Positions 44,832-54,210 are shown, counted from the stretch's first letter. The stretch: DNA of 64,000 nucleotides from Erythrobacter colymbi (GCF_002155685.1 NZ_MUYK01000003.1:124001-188000); one strand, 5' to 3'. Notes: generated by a model from the letters alone, not told the origin. A program made the numbers and translations.

Positions 44832-47800
44832 TCACGATGCCCTCCGCAAAGCCAGCATCGGCGCGCCGGGGTGAACGGACTGGCTCTCGGCGATATAGAC
44901 CGCCTCGACCGTGCCGCTGGCCGGGGCCTCGAAGGGGCATTCCATCTTCATCGCCTCGATCACCGCAATCACCTCGCCCTCGGCCACCTGATCGCCCGGG
45001 CTGACGAGCAGTTTCCAGACGCTCCCGCCGAAGGGCGCTTCGACAAGATCGGCGCCCTCGGGCACCTCGATCGCGGCGGCATCGCCCGCACCGCTATCTG
45101 CGCCGAGCAGCGCGCTGACGCGGTCGAACTCGCCGCTCGCCTCCCACGCGGCGCGCTCGGCATCGAAGGCGGCCTGCCGGGTGGCCTCGAATGCGGCGAT
45201 GCTGTCCGCGTTGTCGGCAAGAAACTTGCGATAGTCGGCGAGGCGGAAGGTCGTCTCCTCTATCCGGATCGAACGCCGCCCGTGCGGGAAATCGCGCCGC
45301 CAGTCGGCCAGCTCCTCCGCGCTGACGGGGAAGAAGCGGATCTGGTCGAAGAACCGGAGGAGCCACGGCTTGCCTTCGGTGAAAGCACCCTCCTGACGGT
45401 GCGTGTTCCACACCTGGATCGTGCGCCCGAACAGCTGGTAGCCGCCCGGCCCCTCCATGCCATAAATGCACATATAGGCCCCGCCGATCCCGACCACATT
45501 GGGCGGGGTCCAGGTGCGCGCTGGGTTGTATTTGGTGGTGACGAGGCGGTGGCGCGGATCAACCGGGGTCGCCACCGGTGCGCCGAGATAGACGTCGCCG
45601 AGGCCGAGCACGAGGTAGCTCGCATCGAAGATCAGGTCCTCGACCGCTTTTGCGTCGGCAAGGCCGTTGATGCGGCGGATGAATTCTATGTTGTCGGGGC
45701 ACCACGGCGCATCGTCGCGCACGGCGGCGATGTACTTGTCGATGGTCTCCTGCGTCGCCGGATCGCGCCAGCTCAAGGGCAGGTGGACGATGCGCGAGGG
45801 GGCCTCGAAGTCGGCGAGGTCGCCCATCGCCTCTTCCGCCTGCATCAGCGCCGCGAGTGCGCTTGCCTGATCGAGCGCCGCGCCGTCGAAGTGCAATTGC
45901 AGCGAGCGGATGCCGGGGGTGATGTCGATCACGCCGGGCAAGGCCTGTCGCTCCAGCGCCTGCATCAGCGCGTGTATGCGGATCCGCAGCTCGATATCGA
46001 GCACGATCTCGCCATATTCGACGAGGATGTTGCGGTCGCCCTGCTGGCGGTAGGTGGTGCGCGGGCGGGTGGCCGTGGCGGGCAGTTCGGCGAGGATCGG
46101 CGAGAGGTCGGCGATGGGCAGGGGTCGTGCGGTGTCCGCGATGCTCACCGGCACGAAGCGCACGCGATCATCGGGCGAAAGCTGCCCGATCTTCCAGCGA
46201 TCCTCGGCGATCACCGTGAAGGGGCAGACGAAACCGCCCAGCGAAGGCCCGTCGGGGCCGAGGATGATCGGCATGTCGCCGGTGAAGTCGACCGCGCCGA
46301 TGGCATAGGGATTGTCGTGGATGTTCGAGGGATGCAGCCCCGCCTCGCCCCCGTCGCGCCGCGCCCATTCGGGCTTGGGGCCGACAAGGCGCACGCCGGT
46401 GCGATTGGAGTTGTAGTGCACCTGCCACTCGGCGGCGAGGAAGGCGTCGATATCGGCGGGGGTGAAGAAATCGGGCGCGCCGTGGGGGCCGTAGAGGACA
46501 CGGATGCGCCATTCCCTGCCGAGTTCGGGAAGCGTCGCGGGCACCGGCGCGCCGGTCGTGCCCTCGCCCAGATGCAGCACGTCCCCCGCCACCAGCGCGC
46601 GGGCAGCGGGGCCGCCGAACTGGCCGAGCGTGAAGGTCGCCGCCGAGCCGAGATAGGGCACCACGTCGAGCCCGCCGGCGAACAGGATATAGCCGCGCAT
46701 TCCCCCGCCGCCCGCGCGGCCCATCGCGAGGGTCTGGCCCGCAGCGATGTGCAGCGCCTCGCCGCGCGGGACGGGCTGGCCGTCGAGCGTCGCGCCGAAA
46801 TCCGCGCCGGTGAGGCAGATCAGGGCATCGGCCTCGAACAGCAGCGTCGGGCCGCTCGCGGTGACTTCCAGCCCGGCCGTGCCCTCCGGATTGCCGAGGA
46901 TCAGGTTGCCGAGGCGGAAGGAGAGATCGTCCATCGGGCCGCTCGGCGGGACGCCCACGTCCCACAGCCCGAGCCGCCCGGGCCAGTCCTGCACCGAGGT
47001 CGCCGTACCGCCCGCGATCACCCGCAGCGCGCGGCGGCGGTAGGCGATGCTGTCGAGCATCCGCGTCGACACTTCGCCGCTGGTGAAGCCCGGCGCACGC
47101 ACCACCTCGCGCAGCCAGCGCAGATTGGTCTCGATCCCGTCGACCCGCGAGGCATCGAGCGCGGCCTGCATCGCGGCGATGGCTGCCTCGCGCGTCTCGC
47201 CCTTCGTGATCAGCTTTGCCAGCATCGGATCGTAGAAGGCGCTGACCTCGCTGCCCGACATCACCCACGTCTCGGCGCGGATGTCAGCGGGGAAGGCGAC
47301 ATTGGTGAGCGTGCCGGTGGTCGGGCGGTAATCCATCGCCGGGTCTTCGGCATAGAGCCGCACCTGCACGCTATGCCCCTTCGGCGCGGGCGCGGGGGCG
47401 TCCATGAAGGCGAAATCGCCCGCCGCACCCCGGATCATCCATTCGACGAGATCGATCCCCATCACCTCCTCGGTGACGCCGTGTTCGACCTGAAGGCGGG
47501 TGTTCATTTCGAGGAAGAAGAAATCGTCGCGCGCGGCGTCGTAGAGGAACTCGACCGTCCCGGCGGAGAGATAGCCCGCCGCCTCGCCCAGCCGACCGGC
47601 GGCGGCGATCAGCTCGGCGCGCTTGGTGTCGGAGAGGCAAGGCGCAGGGGCCTCCTCGACCACCTTCTGGTTGCGGCGTTGCAGCGAGCAGTCGCGCTCG
47701 CCCAGCGCCATGACGCGGCCCTTGCCGTCGCCGAAAATCTGCACCTCGATATGGCGCGCGCGGGCGATGTAGCGTTCGAGGAAGACGCCCGCATCGCCGA

Positions 47801-48374
47801 AGCTCGCCTCGCCCTGGCGCACCACGGCGGCGAAACCCTCGCGCACCTGCACCTCGGTCTCGCAGATGCGCATCCCGATGCCGCCGCCTCCGGCAGTCGC
47901 CTTGAGCATCACCGGATAGCCGATCCGCCCCGCGGCCTCGGCCGCCTCGTCCTCGCCGGTGAGCAGTCCGGTGCCCGGCGCGAGCGGCAGATCGTGCGCC
48001 GATGCCAGCGCGCGGGCCGAGTGCTTGAGGCCGAAGGTGCGGATGTTTTCAGGGGTCGGCCCGATGAAGGCGATCCCCGCCGCCGCGCAAGCCTCGGCAA
48101 ACTCCGCATTCTCGGCGAGAAAGCCGTAGCCCGGGTGGATCGCCCCTGCGCCTGTCGCCGCGGCCGCCGCGAGGATTGCCTCTACGTCGAGATAGGATTG
48201 CGCCGCCGGCCCCGCACCGATGCACACCGCCTCGTCCGCCGCGCTGACATGGAGCGAGCCTGCGTCCGCGTCCGAATAGACCGCTACCGTCCGCAGCCCC
48301 ATGCGCTTCGCGGTGCGGATGATCCGCGTCGCGATCGCGCCCCGGTTGGCGATGAGGACGGTGTCGAAACTCAT
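44832..48374 (-). CDS. uca: Biotin-dependent urea/guanidine carboxylase
   Basis: 1180 residues. Biotin carboxylase at the N-terminus (LIANRGAIATRIIRTAKRMG; ATP loop KATAGGGGIGMR; EMNTRLQVEH), about 1-450. Then carboxyltransferase modules of the KipA type (about 470-790; ICLTGADFGATLDGQPVP) and KipI type (about 790-1010), and a C-terminal biotin carrier domain with VIEAMKMECP, biotinyl Lys about 1143. ATG 48374 overlaps the preceding stop (ATGA). Enzymes of this architecture next to two DUF1989 proteins have been shown in other bacteria to carboxylate guanidine; without those partners they are urea carboxylases. Urea as substrate cannot be excluded. Confidence 0.93.
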   Translation of the reverse strand: MSFDTVLIANRGAIATRIIRTAKRMGLRTVAVYSDADAGSLHVSAADEAVCIGAGPAAQSYLDVEAILAAAAATGAGAIHPGYGFLAENAEFAEACAAAGIAFIGPTPENIRTFGLKHSARALASAHDLPLAPGTGLLTGEDEAAEAAGRIGYPVMLKATAGGGGIGMRICETEVQVREGFAAVVRQGEASFGDAGVFLERYIARARHIEVQIFGDGKGRVMALGERDCSLQRRNQKVVEEAPAPCLSDTKRAELIAAAGRLGEAAGYLSAGTVEFLYDAARDDFFFLEMNTRLQVEHGVTEEVMGIDLVEWMIRGAAGDFAFMDAPAPAPKGHSVQVRLYAEDPAMDYRPTTGTLTNVAFPADIRAETWVMSGSEVSAFYDPMLAKLITKGETREAAIAAMQAALDASRVDGIETNLRWLREVVRAPGFTSGEVSTRMLDSIAYRRRALRVIAGGTATSVQDWPGRLGLWDVGVPPSGPMDDLSFRLGNLILGNPEGTAGLEVTASGPTLLFEADALICLTGADFGATLDGQPVPRGEALHIAAGQTLAMGRAGGGGMRGYILFAGGLDVVPYLGSAATFTLGQFGGPAARALVAGDVLHLGEGTTGAPVPATLPELGREWRIRVLYGPHGAPDFFTPADIDAFLAAEWQVHYNSNRTGVRLVGPKPEWARRDGGEAGLHPSNIHDNPYAIGAVDFTGDMPIILGPDGPSLGGFVCPFTVIAEDRWKIGQLSPDDRVRFVPVSIADTARPLPIADLSPILAELPATATRPRTTYRQQGDRNILVEYGEIVLDIELRIRIHALMQALERQALPGVIDITPGIRSLQLHFDGAALDQASALAALMQAEEAMGDLADFEAPSRIVHLPLSWRDPATQETIDKYIAAVRDDAPWCPDNIEFIRRINGLADAKAVEDLIFDASYLVLGLGDVYLGAPVATPVDPRHRLVTTKYNPARTWTPPNVVGIGGAYMCIYGMEGPGGYQLFGRTIQVWNTHRQEGAFTEGKPWLLRFFDQIRFFPVSAEELADWRRDFPHGRRSIRIEETTFRLADYRKFLADNADSIAAFEATRQAAFDAERAAWEASGEFDRVSALLGADSGAGDAAAIEVPEGADLVEAPFGGSVWKLLVSPGDQVAEGEVIAVIEAMKMECPFEAPASGTVEAVYIAESQSVHPGAPMLALRRAS

Positions 48375-49009
48375 GCGCCTGCGACGATCATCCGCACCGG
48401 CGTCGGGTTGAAGCCATTGCAGGGGTTGTTGATCTGCGGGCAGTTGGAGACGACGACGATCACGTCCATCTCCGCGCGCAGATCGACCGTGAGGCCGGGC
48501 GCGGAAATGCCGTCGACGATGCCGAGCGTCCCGTCATCCTCCACCGGCACATTCATGAAGAAGTTGATGTTCGAGACGATGTCGCGCTTCCCACGCCCTT
48601 CGGCGAGGTTGGCTTCGAGGAAATTGTCGACGCAGGCGTGCTGGTGGCGGGTGTGGTGGCCGTAGCGCAACGTGTTGCTTTCGCAGGAACAGGCGCCGCC
48701 GATGGTATCATGATATTCGACCGCGGAATCGACGATGGTCATCATCGGATTGCCCTCGTTCGAGAGCAGCACGGTGCCCGTTCGCAGAAACAGGTTGCCT
48801 TGCGCCGCGACGGTGTCCTGCGCCGAATAGCGCTCGGCATCGTCGGCGGCGGAATAGATCAGGAAATCGACCGCCTGGTTGCCCTCCAGATCGACGATCC
48901 GCAGCACCTCGCCCTTGGCGACATGGTGCAGCCACGGCGCACGCGCGGGCACGATCTCGTCGTGGATGATGGTGCCGGTGAGGCCGGAGAGGGCCGGATC
49001 GCTGGTCAT
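48371..49009 (-). CDS. DUF1989 protein UAAP2, carboxyguanidine deiminase subunit
   Basis: 212 residues from ATG 49009. DUF1989 family: NQAVDFLIYSAADDAERYSA, GGACSCESNTLRYGHH with two Cys, and VVSNCPQINNPCNGFNPTPV. Annotated in databases as urea amidolyase-associated protein 2; work on guanidine degradation identified such pairs as the subunits of carboxyguanidine deiminase (CgdAB), which turns carboxyguanidine into allophanate. Which subunit letter applies is not decided here. Confidence 0.85.
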   Translation of the reverse strand: MTSDPALSGLTGTIIHDEIVPARAPWLHHVAKGEVLRIVDLEGNQAVDFLIYSAADDAERYSAQDTVAAQGNLFLRTGTVLLSNEGNPMMTIVDSAVEYHDTIGGACSCESNTLRYGHHTRHQHACVDNFLEANLAEGRGKRDIVSNINFFMNVPVEDDGTLGIVDGISAPGLTVDLRAEMDVIVVVSNCPQINNPCNGFNPTPVRMIVAGA

Positions 49010-49031
49010 GTTATGCTTTCGGTCGAAAGGG

Positions 49032-49853
49032 TTAGCGGCGGTAGTAATCCTCGGTGTTGAGGAAGGCGCGCATGCCCTCTGGCGTGGCATTGCGCGTGGT
49101 GTCGGTCTCGGGGGTCACAGGCCCGCGCCATGCGGTGATGCGCAGCGGGGTGGAGTGGTATTCGGGGCGCGGGTCGAGGACGTGGGGGCAGTTGGCGATC
49201 ACCACGATCACGTCCATCTCGGCGCGCAGCAGCACCTCGCGGCCCGGTGCGAAAGGCCCGACGAGGGGCGTGATGGCACCATCGGCCTCGATCTTCGTGC
49301 CCTTGAACAGGTTGACGGCGGGGTGGACATCGCGCCGCGTCAGACCGTGCTTGGCCGCGCCGAGGATCAGCCGGTCACGCCCGTTGGGGTACGCGCCCGA
49401 GTTCCGCCCCTCGCCATACTTCCTGAGATTGCCCGCCGCATTGGAGACCCCGCAGAAGGTGTCATGCGTGCCCGCGCCGTCTGCGATGATGCTCGCGAGC
49501 ACCCGGCCCATGTCCGAGAGCAGCAGCTTGCCCTCGCCCAGATAGGCGTTCCACTGGACCTTGACCGTATCGGCGACATTCAGCCGCTCGGTCGGCATTT
49601 CGGCGTTGAAGATGTTGAGGCTGGCGCAGGCGTCCCCGCCCTTGTCGATCAGCCGCAGCCGCGTGCCGCGCGCGATCCGGCGCGAGGTGTAGCCGCCCGG
49701 CGCGACGGTCTCTTCCCACACGAGGTCGGCAGGCGCGACACCCTCGGGCAGATCGTCCGCCACGGGGGGCAGGACCGGCATGGTCTCGACCCGCGTACCC
49801 CCTTGCGCGCGGGCGTGTTCGCGGGCGGATTTGGGGTCGGCGGTCGCACTCAT
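49032..49853 (-). CDS. DUF1989 protein UAAP1, carboxyguanidine deiminase subunit
   Basis: 273 residues from ATG 49853, overlapping the regulator stop. Paralogue of the next gene: GDACASLNIFNAEMPTERLN, THDTFCGVSNAAGNLRKYG, and IANCPHVLDPRPEYHSTPLR, the last parallel to the partner's SNCPQINNP segment. An N-terminal extension of about 50 residues. Partner in the predicted deiminase. 22 bases separate the two genes. Confidence 0.85.
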   Translation of the reverse strand: MSATADPKSAREHARAQGGTRVETMPVLPPVADDLPEGVAPADLVWEETVAPGGYTSRRIARGTRLRLIDKGGDACASLNIFNAEMPTERLNVADTVKVQWNAYLGEGKLLLSDMGRVLASIIADGAGTHDTFCGVSNAAGNLRKYGEGRNSGAYPNGRDRLILGAAKHGLTRRDVHPAVNLFKGTKIEADGAITPLVGPFAPGREVLLRAEMDVIVVIANCPHVLDPRPEYHSTPLRITAWRGPVTPETDTTRNATPEGMRAFLNTEDYYRR

Positions 49854-50326
49854 TCGGCGGCCTCCTTTGCAGGGGGCACATCCTGTTCGTGGAGCGGCGG
49901 GAGCAGCGCGGTGGTGGTGACCAGCTGCAATTGCTGCACACCCCTGATCGCCCGCAGCGCATCGCACAGCTGCTTCAGCCGCACCGCGGGTCCCTGCACC
50001 AGCAGCACCTCGAGCGACTGGTCTTCCTCGAGGAAGACGTGCTGCGAGGAGATCACCTCTTTCAGGTAATCGACCTGCGTTTCGGCGAGCTGCTGGCGCA
50101 CCCGCCCGCCCCCGCCCTGATAGACGATGGTGATCGTGCCCGCGAGCGTCTCGTCGGGCCGCGTAAGCGCCTCGTGCTCAGCGAGCGCGTGGCGGATCAG
50201 CTCGGCGATCAGCTGCGAACGCGACGGCAGGCCGCGCTCCTCGACCATCATGTCGAGCTGGCGGAACAGCTCGGCCGGAAGGCTCATGGAGAGCCGCGCG
50301 AGGCGGGAAGGTTCGGGGGAGCTCAT
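49850..50326 (-). CDS. NikR-like ribbon-helix-helix regulator lacking nickel ligands
   Basis: 158 residues. N-terminal ribbon-helix-helix (LARLSMSLPAELFRQLDMMV ... SRSQLIAELIRHAL) and a C-terminal ACT-like domain as in NikR (ITIVYQGGGGRVRQQL ... LEVLLVQG). The high-affinity nickel site of E. coli NikR is His76, His87, His89, Cys95. Here only one His is kept (His96); the other positions are Asp/Val, Phe98 and Ser104. Encoded between the importer and the deiminase genes, so it probably controls the operon with a different ligand. Starts 12 bases after the ATPase stop. Confidence 0.82.
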   Translation of the reverse strand: MSSPEPSRLARLSMSLPAELFRQLDMMVEERGLPSRSQLIAELIRHALAEHEALTRPDETLAGTITIVYQGGGGRVRQQLAETQVDYLKEVISSQHVFLEEDQSLEVLLVQGPAVRLKQLCDALRAIRGVQQLQLVTTTALLPPLHEQDVPPAKEAAE

Positions 50327-50338
50327 GCGACCGGCATC

Positions 50339-51133
50339 TCAATTATTACCTATCGTGTCAATCGTAATACTTGGCGGGTCCACCACCGGCGGCGGCGGCG
50401 CTTCGGCCGCCTGCTTGCGGGTCAGTGCGAGGTCGTAGACCACGCCTGCGCCATAGCGGTGCGGGGCGTGCGGATCGTGGCGGCGCTTGTCCAAGGTCAG
50501 CACCCGCGTGCCGAGCCCGAAGGCCTCCTTGATGTCGTGGGTGACCATGATGATCGTGAGGCCATGCTCGCGCCACAGGCGGGTGATGAGCTGGTGCATG
50601 TCCGCGCGAATGCCGGGGTCGAGCGCGCCGAAGGGCTCGTCGAGCAGCAGGATGCGCGGTCGCTTGATGAGTGCCTGCGCAATTGCCAAGCGCTGCTGCA
50701 TCCCGCCCGACATCTGCGCGGGGTAAAGGTCTTTGGCATCGCCCAGCCCGACCTCGCCGAGCATCGCCTCGGCCTCGGCGATGGCTGCGCGGCGGGCGCT
50801 GCCGAACAGCCGCGCGGCAAAGGGCGCGGCGGCGAACTCCGCGCCGAGCAACACGTTGCCCAGCACGGTGAGGTGCGGAAAGACAGAATAGCGCTGGAAC
50901 ACCACGCCCCGGTCCGGCCCGCACTCGGCCGGCAGCGGCGCGCCGTCCAGCGTGATGCGCCCGCGCGTCGGCTTCTCCTGCCCGAGGATCACGCGCAAGA
51001 GGCTGCTCTTGCCCGCGCCCGAAGGCCCGATGATCGAGACGAAGGCACCCTCCTCGATGTCGAGCGCGATGCGTTCGAGCACGACCTTCTCGCCATACTC
51101 GACCCAGACGTTGCTGAGCGACAGCAGGCTCAT
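50339..51133 (-). CDS. ABC transporter ATP-binding protein (NitT/TauT type)
   Basis: 264 residues from ATG 51133, overlapping the permease stop. Walker A GPSGAGKSS, Q-loop VVFQRYSVFPHLTV, signature MSGGMQQRLAIAQAL, Walker B ILLLDEPFGALD, H-loop VTHDIKEA. A 40-residue Pro-rich tail is unusual. Powers the importer encoded by the next two genes upstream. Confidence 0.93.
   Translation of the reverse strand: MSLLSLSNVWVEYGEKVVLERIALDIEEGAFVSIIGPSGAGKSSLLRVILGQEKPTRGRITLDGAPLPAECGPDRGVVFQRYSVFPHLTVLGNVLLGAEFAAAPFAARLFGSARRAAIAEAEAMLGEVGLGDAKDLYPAQMSGGMQQRLAIAQALIKRPRILLLDEPFGALDPGIRADMHQLITRLWREHGLTIIMVTHDIKEAFGLGTRVLTLDKRRHDPHAPHRYGAGVVYDLALTRKQAAEAPPPPVVDPPSITIDTIGNN
50344..50369. promoter_or_regulatory. 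Candidate operator upstream of NikR-like gene
   Basis: TATTACC-N12-CGTAATA, overlapping the end of the ATPase gene and 18 bases upstream of the NikR-like start. Reverse-complemented it begins TATTACGATTGA, the same 12 bases as the site at 53104. Arm length and spacing resemble RHH (NikR-type) operators. Confidence 0.7.
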
Positions 51134-51948
51134 CAGCGCGCCCCCAGATGGGCCCAGCCGAAGAGGCGGCGGCTGGCGAAGGTGAGGGCCACGTCCATAA
51201 CCACCGCCAGCAGCGCGATCCACGCGACATAGGGCAGGATCACGTCCATCGCGAGGTAACGCCGCACGAGGAAGATGCGGTAGCCGAGGCCGACGTCGGC
51301 CGCGATCGCCTCGGCCGAGATCAGGAACACCCATGCGGGGCCGAGCGAGAGGCGCAGTCCCTCGATCAGGCGCGGCATCGCCTGCGGCAGGGCGACGCGC
51401 AGGATCACGCCCCAGGAATTCGCGCCGAGCGTGAGCGCCTTGATCACCTGCTCGCGCGGGAGGGCGCCGATGTGGCCCGCCACGTCGCGGATCATGAAGG
51501 GCGCGACGCCGACCACGATCAGCGCGACCTTGGCCGTCTCGCCGAGGCCGAAGACGATGAACAGGATCGGCAGGAGCGCGATCGGCGGGATCACCGCGAT
51601 GGCGGTCACCAGCGGGCCGAGCGTCGCGCGCACCGGCGGCAGCGCGCCAAGCACGAGACCGACCAACAGCGCCGAAAGCGTCGCGATGCCGAGCCCCATG
51701 CCGAGCCGCGAAAGGCTCGCGATGGTATCGGCCCAGAACAGGTACTGGCCCGAGAGCGGATCGGCCTCGAACACCAGCCCCGCCATCGCTGCGGCCATCG
51801 CGCCGGGCAGCGGGAGGATCTTGTCCGCGGGATTGTCCGCATGGCGCGCCGCGGCAGCGATGATGTAGCCGAAGGCCAGCACCAGCAGCGGCAGCGCGCC
51901 GAGCAGGAGGCTCCCGCGACGGGTCGGCTGTGCCGTTACCCAGCGCAT
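51133..51948 (-). CDS. ABC transporter permease (NitT/TauT type)
   Basis: 271 residues from ATG 51948. Six predicted helices and the EAA-type loop GANSWGVILRVALPQAMPRLIEGLR. SsuC/TauC-like binding-protein-dependent permease. Four bases downstream of the binding-protein stop and coupled to the ATPase gene. Confidence 0.92.
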   Translation of the reverse strand: MRWVTAQPTRRGSLLLGALPLLVLAFGYIIAAAARHADNPADKILPLPGAMAAAMAGLVFEADPLSGQYLFWADTIASLSRLGMGLGIATLSALLVGLVLGALPPVRATLGPLVTAIAVIPPIALLPILFIVFGLGETAKVALIVVGVAPFMIRDVAGHIGALPREQVIKALTLGANSWGVILRVALPQAMPRLIEGLRLSLGPAWVFLISAEAIAADVGLGYRIFLVRRYLAMDVILPYVAWIALLAVVMDVALTFASRRLFGWAHLGAR

Positions 51949-51952
51949 CGGC

Positions 51953-53041
51953 TCAGAGCTTCCCGTCGGCAGCCAGTTGCATGAAGGTCGGATCGAAACG
52001 CAGCGTGATCGCCGCCTTGTCGCCGAGCGTCTTGCCGCCCGGGAACTCCATCCCCACCGCATCGGCCGAGCGCGCGCCCTGCCCGAACAGGCCTTGCGCG
52101 AAGGAGAAGTCGCGCACGCGGGTCATGGTGGTGACGAGCTCGGGCGAGGCCATCGCCGCGACCGCCGCCTTGGGATCGGTGTAGAGGAAGGTGGTCGAAA
52201 GCTGACCCTCGAAGGCCGCGGCATCGGTGCCGGCCAGCTTCGCCATCGCCGCGCGCGCCGCTGCGCCTTCGGCATCCTGCTTCGCCATCAGCGCCATCGT
52301 CTCGTACCAGATGCCCGCGAGCGCCTTGCCGAGGTTGGGGTTGGCCTTGAGCACCTTGGTATCGACCACCATCAGGTCGAGAATCTCGCCCGGAATATCG
52401 GCGCTGGTGAACACCGCCCTGGTGCCCGGCACGCCCTTCATCGTGGTCACCTGCGGGTTCCACGCCACCGCGGCATCGATCTGCGGTGAGGCGAAGGCGG
52501 CGGCGATGTCGGCATCGGAGGTGTTGACCGTCTTCACGTCGGTCAGCTTCAGCCCGTTCTTTTCGAGCGCGCGGGCGAGCAGGTAGTGCGAGACCGAAAG
52601 CTCGGCGAGATAGACCTGCCGGCCCTTGATCCCCGCGACATTGTCGGCGCCCTTCAGCAGCACCGCATCATTGCCGTTGGAATAGTCGCCGAGGATGATC
52701 GCGCTGGTGTCCTTGCCGCCTGCCGCGGGGATCGTCAGCGCGTCCATGTTGGCGACTGTCACACCGTCGAGCTTGCCCGCGGTGTACTGGTTCACGCTCT
52801 CGATATAGTCGTTCACCTGCACGAACTTGATCGTGATGCCGTACTTGTCGCCCCACTTCTTCACGATGCCCGCCTGCTCGGCATAGGGCCAGGGCATCCA
52901 CCCGGCGTAGATCGACCAGCCGATGTTGAATTCGGTCTTGGGTGCGGACGCCTCTTCTTCCCCGACGGAGCATGCTGTCACCAGCAGCGCCGCGAGGCCG
53001 AGGAGGAGGAAGCGGGCTGCCCGGGAGAGGTGGTGGAGCAT
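51953..53041 (-). CDS. ABC transporter substrate-binding lipoprotein
   Basis: 362 residues from ATG 53041, ribosome site AGGGGACG. Lipobox LLVTAC. NMT1/SsuA-like binding protein: FNIGWSIYAGWMPWPYAEQAG, VNDYIESVNQYTAGKLDGV and DAAVAWNPQV. Aromatic-rich N-terminal segment (two Trp, two Tyr) may form a cation-binding pocket, which would suit guanidinium; that is inference. First gene of the operon, with the candidate operator at 53104-53129. Confidence 0.88.
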   Translation of the reverse strand: MLHHLSRAARFLLLGLAALLVTACSVGEEEASAPKTEFNIGWSIYAGWMPWPYAEQAGIVKKWGDKYGITIKFVQVNDYIESVNQYTAGKLDGVTVANMDALTIPAAGGKDTSAIILGDYSNGNDAVLLKGADNVAGIKGRQVYLAELSVSHYLLARALEKNGLKLTDVKTVNTSDADIAAAFASPQIDAAVAWNPQVTTMKGVPGTRAVFTSADIPGEILDLMVVDTKVLKANPNLGKALAGIWYETMALMAKQDAEGAAARAAMAKLAGTDAAAFEGQLSTTFLYTDPKAAVAAMASPELVTTMTRVRDFSFAQGLFGQGARSADAVGMEFPGGKTLGDKAAITLRFDPTFMQLAADGKL

Positions 53042-53103
53042 GATTCGTCCCCTATGTTGCGCCTGCGAACATCCGCGTTGTCGGGGCGTTTGTCCACCTG
53101 AAT

Positions 53104-53129
53104 TATTACGATTGATTGCAAACGTAATA
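53104..53129. promoter_or_regulatory. Candidate operator of the guanidine/urea operon
   Basis: TATTACG-N12-CGTAATA, a perfect 7-base inverted repeat with a 12-base centre, in the 178-base gap between the divergent binding-protein and propeller genes. The half TATTACGATTGA is shared with the site before the NikR-like gene. The leader from here to the ATG at 53041 is about 60 bases, too short for a guanidine-I aptamer. Confidence 0.75.
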
Positions 53130-53219
53130 TGGGGGAGATTGGTTCCACAATGGCAGGTGCCGCGCCCGCAAAAGGCGCTCCTCTCCACTCCCCCTGCCCT
53201 TGCATGGAGGCCGATACCC

Positions 53220-54200
53220 ATGACACGCAAAACCGCCGCCCGCCCGCTCGCCGCGATCATCGCTGCGAGCCTTGCAGCCACCCTGAGCGTGGGCGCCTGC
53301 GCCGAGAACAGCCCGCCGCCCAAGGACGCGGTCGGCCCCGTGCCCGACCTTGCCGAGAACGCCATGAAGGTGCCCGGCTTTGCCGATTTCCTCGCGGTCG
53401 ATGGCGATGCGGTGTGGGTCACCAATGCCGGGCGGGTCGAGAAATGGTCGCCCAAGGGCCTCGAGGCCAAGGCCGATGTGCCGCGCCCCTGCGGTACGAT
53501 GGCGATTGCGGCGGGATCGCTGTGGGTCGCCAATTGCACCGGGGGCGAGGTGTGGCGCATCAACCTCGCCACCGCCGCGGTCGAGGCGAAGATCGCCACC
53601 GGCCTTGCCAACCCCAAGGGCGAGACCAACGTGGTCGCGGGCGCGGGATCGGTGTGGGTGCCGTCGGACCCGGCGGGCAAGGTCGCGCGGATCGACCCGG
53701 CCACCAACACCATCACCGCCACGGTCGGCGTGACGAAGGAGACCTGGTACCTCGCCTATGGCTTCGACGCGCTGTGGGCGGTGTCGAGCGAGGGCAAGCT
53801 GCTCCAGAAGATCGACCCGGCCACCAACGCCGTCACCGGCACCGCAGCGCTCGGCGACACCCCCGGCTTCCTCGCCGCGGGCGAAGGCGCGGTGTGGGTG
53901 CAGGAACAGGGCGACGGGACGGTGGCAAAGATCGATCCCGCGAGCCTCGCCGTCACCGGGCGCACGCTGGTGGGCGACAATCTCAAGTGGGGCGATATCG
54001 ACACCGGCGGCGGTGCGGTGTGGCTGCGCACGACCGACGACCAGACGATGGTGGTGATCGATCCGGCCACCCTCAAGATCCGCGCCCGCATGGGGGCCGC
54101 GGTCGGCAGCGGCGCGCTGCGCTGGACGCCGAAGGGCGTGTGGACCTCGGCGCATGACAACCAGACGCTGTCGTGGTGGAGCCCGCCTGCGGGCAAATAG
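53220..54200 (+). CDS. Beta-propeller lipoprotein (YncE/Vgb-like)
   Basis: 326 residues from ATG 53220 with GGAGG 10 bases ahead. Signal with lipobox-like SVGAC, then repeated blades of the form G-x-VWV followed by KIDPATN-V-G (for example VWVPSDPAGKVARIDPATN and LLQKIDPATNAVTG), about six to seven. Periplasmic or outer-membrane propeller of unknown partner. Divergent from the importer genes; may share the operator region. Confidence 0.78.
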   Translation: MTRKTAARPLAAIIAASLAATLSVGACAENSPPPKDAVGPVPDLAENAMKVPGFADFLAVDGDAVWVTNAGRVEKWSPKGLEAKADVPRPCGTMAIAAGSLWVANCTGGEVWRINLATAAVEAKIATGLANPKGETNVVAGAGSVWVPSDPAGKVARIDPATNTITATVGVTKETWYLAYGFDALWAVSSEGKLLQKIDPATNAVTGTAALGDTPGFLAAGEGAVWVQEQGDGTVAKIDPASLAVTGRTLVGDNLKWGDIDTGGGAVWLRTTDDQTMVVIDPATLKIRARMGAAVGSGALRWTPKGVWTSAHDNQTLSWWSPPAGK

Positions 54201-54210
54201 GCCATAAAAG

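Noticed and set aside
44655..48665. 1336-codon open frame opposite the urea/guanidine carboxylase
   Set aside because: Antisense shadow of a high-GC gene with clear biotin carboxylase motifs; its translation has no recognisable domain.
53042..53219. Guanidine-I (ykkC) riboswitch upstream of the importer
   Set aside because: The leader after the likely operator is about 60 bases and shows none of the conserved aptamer segments by eye; the inverted repeat fits a protein operator better.
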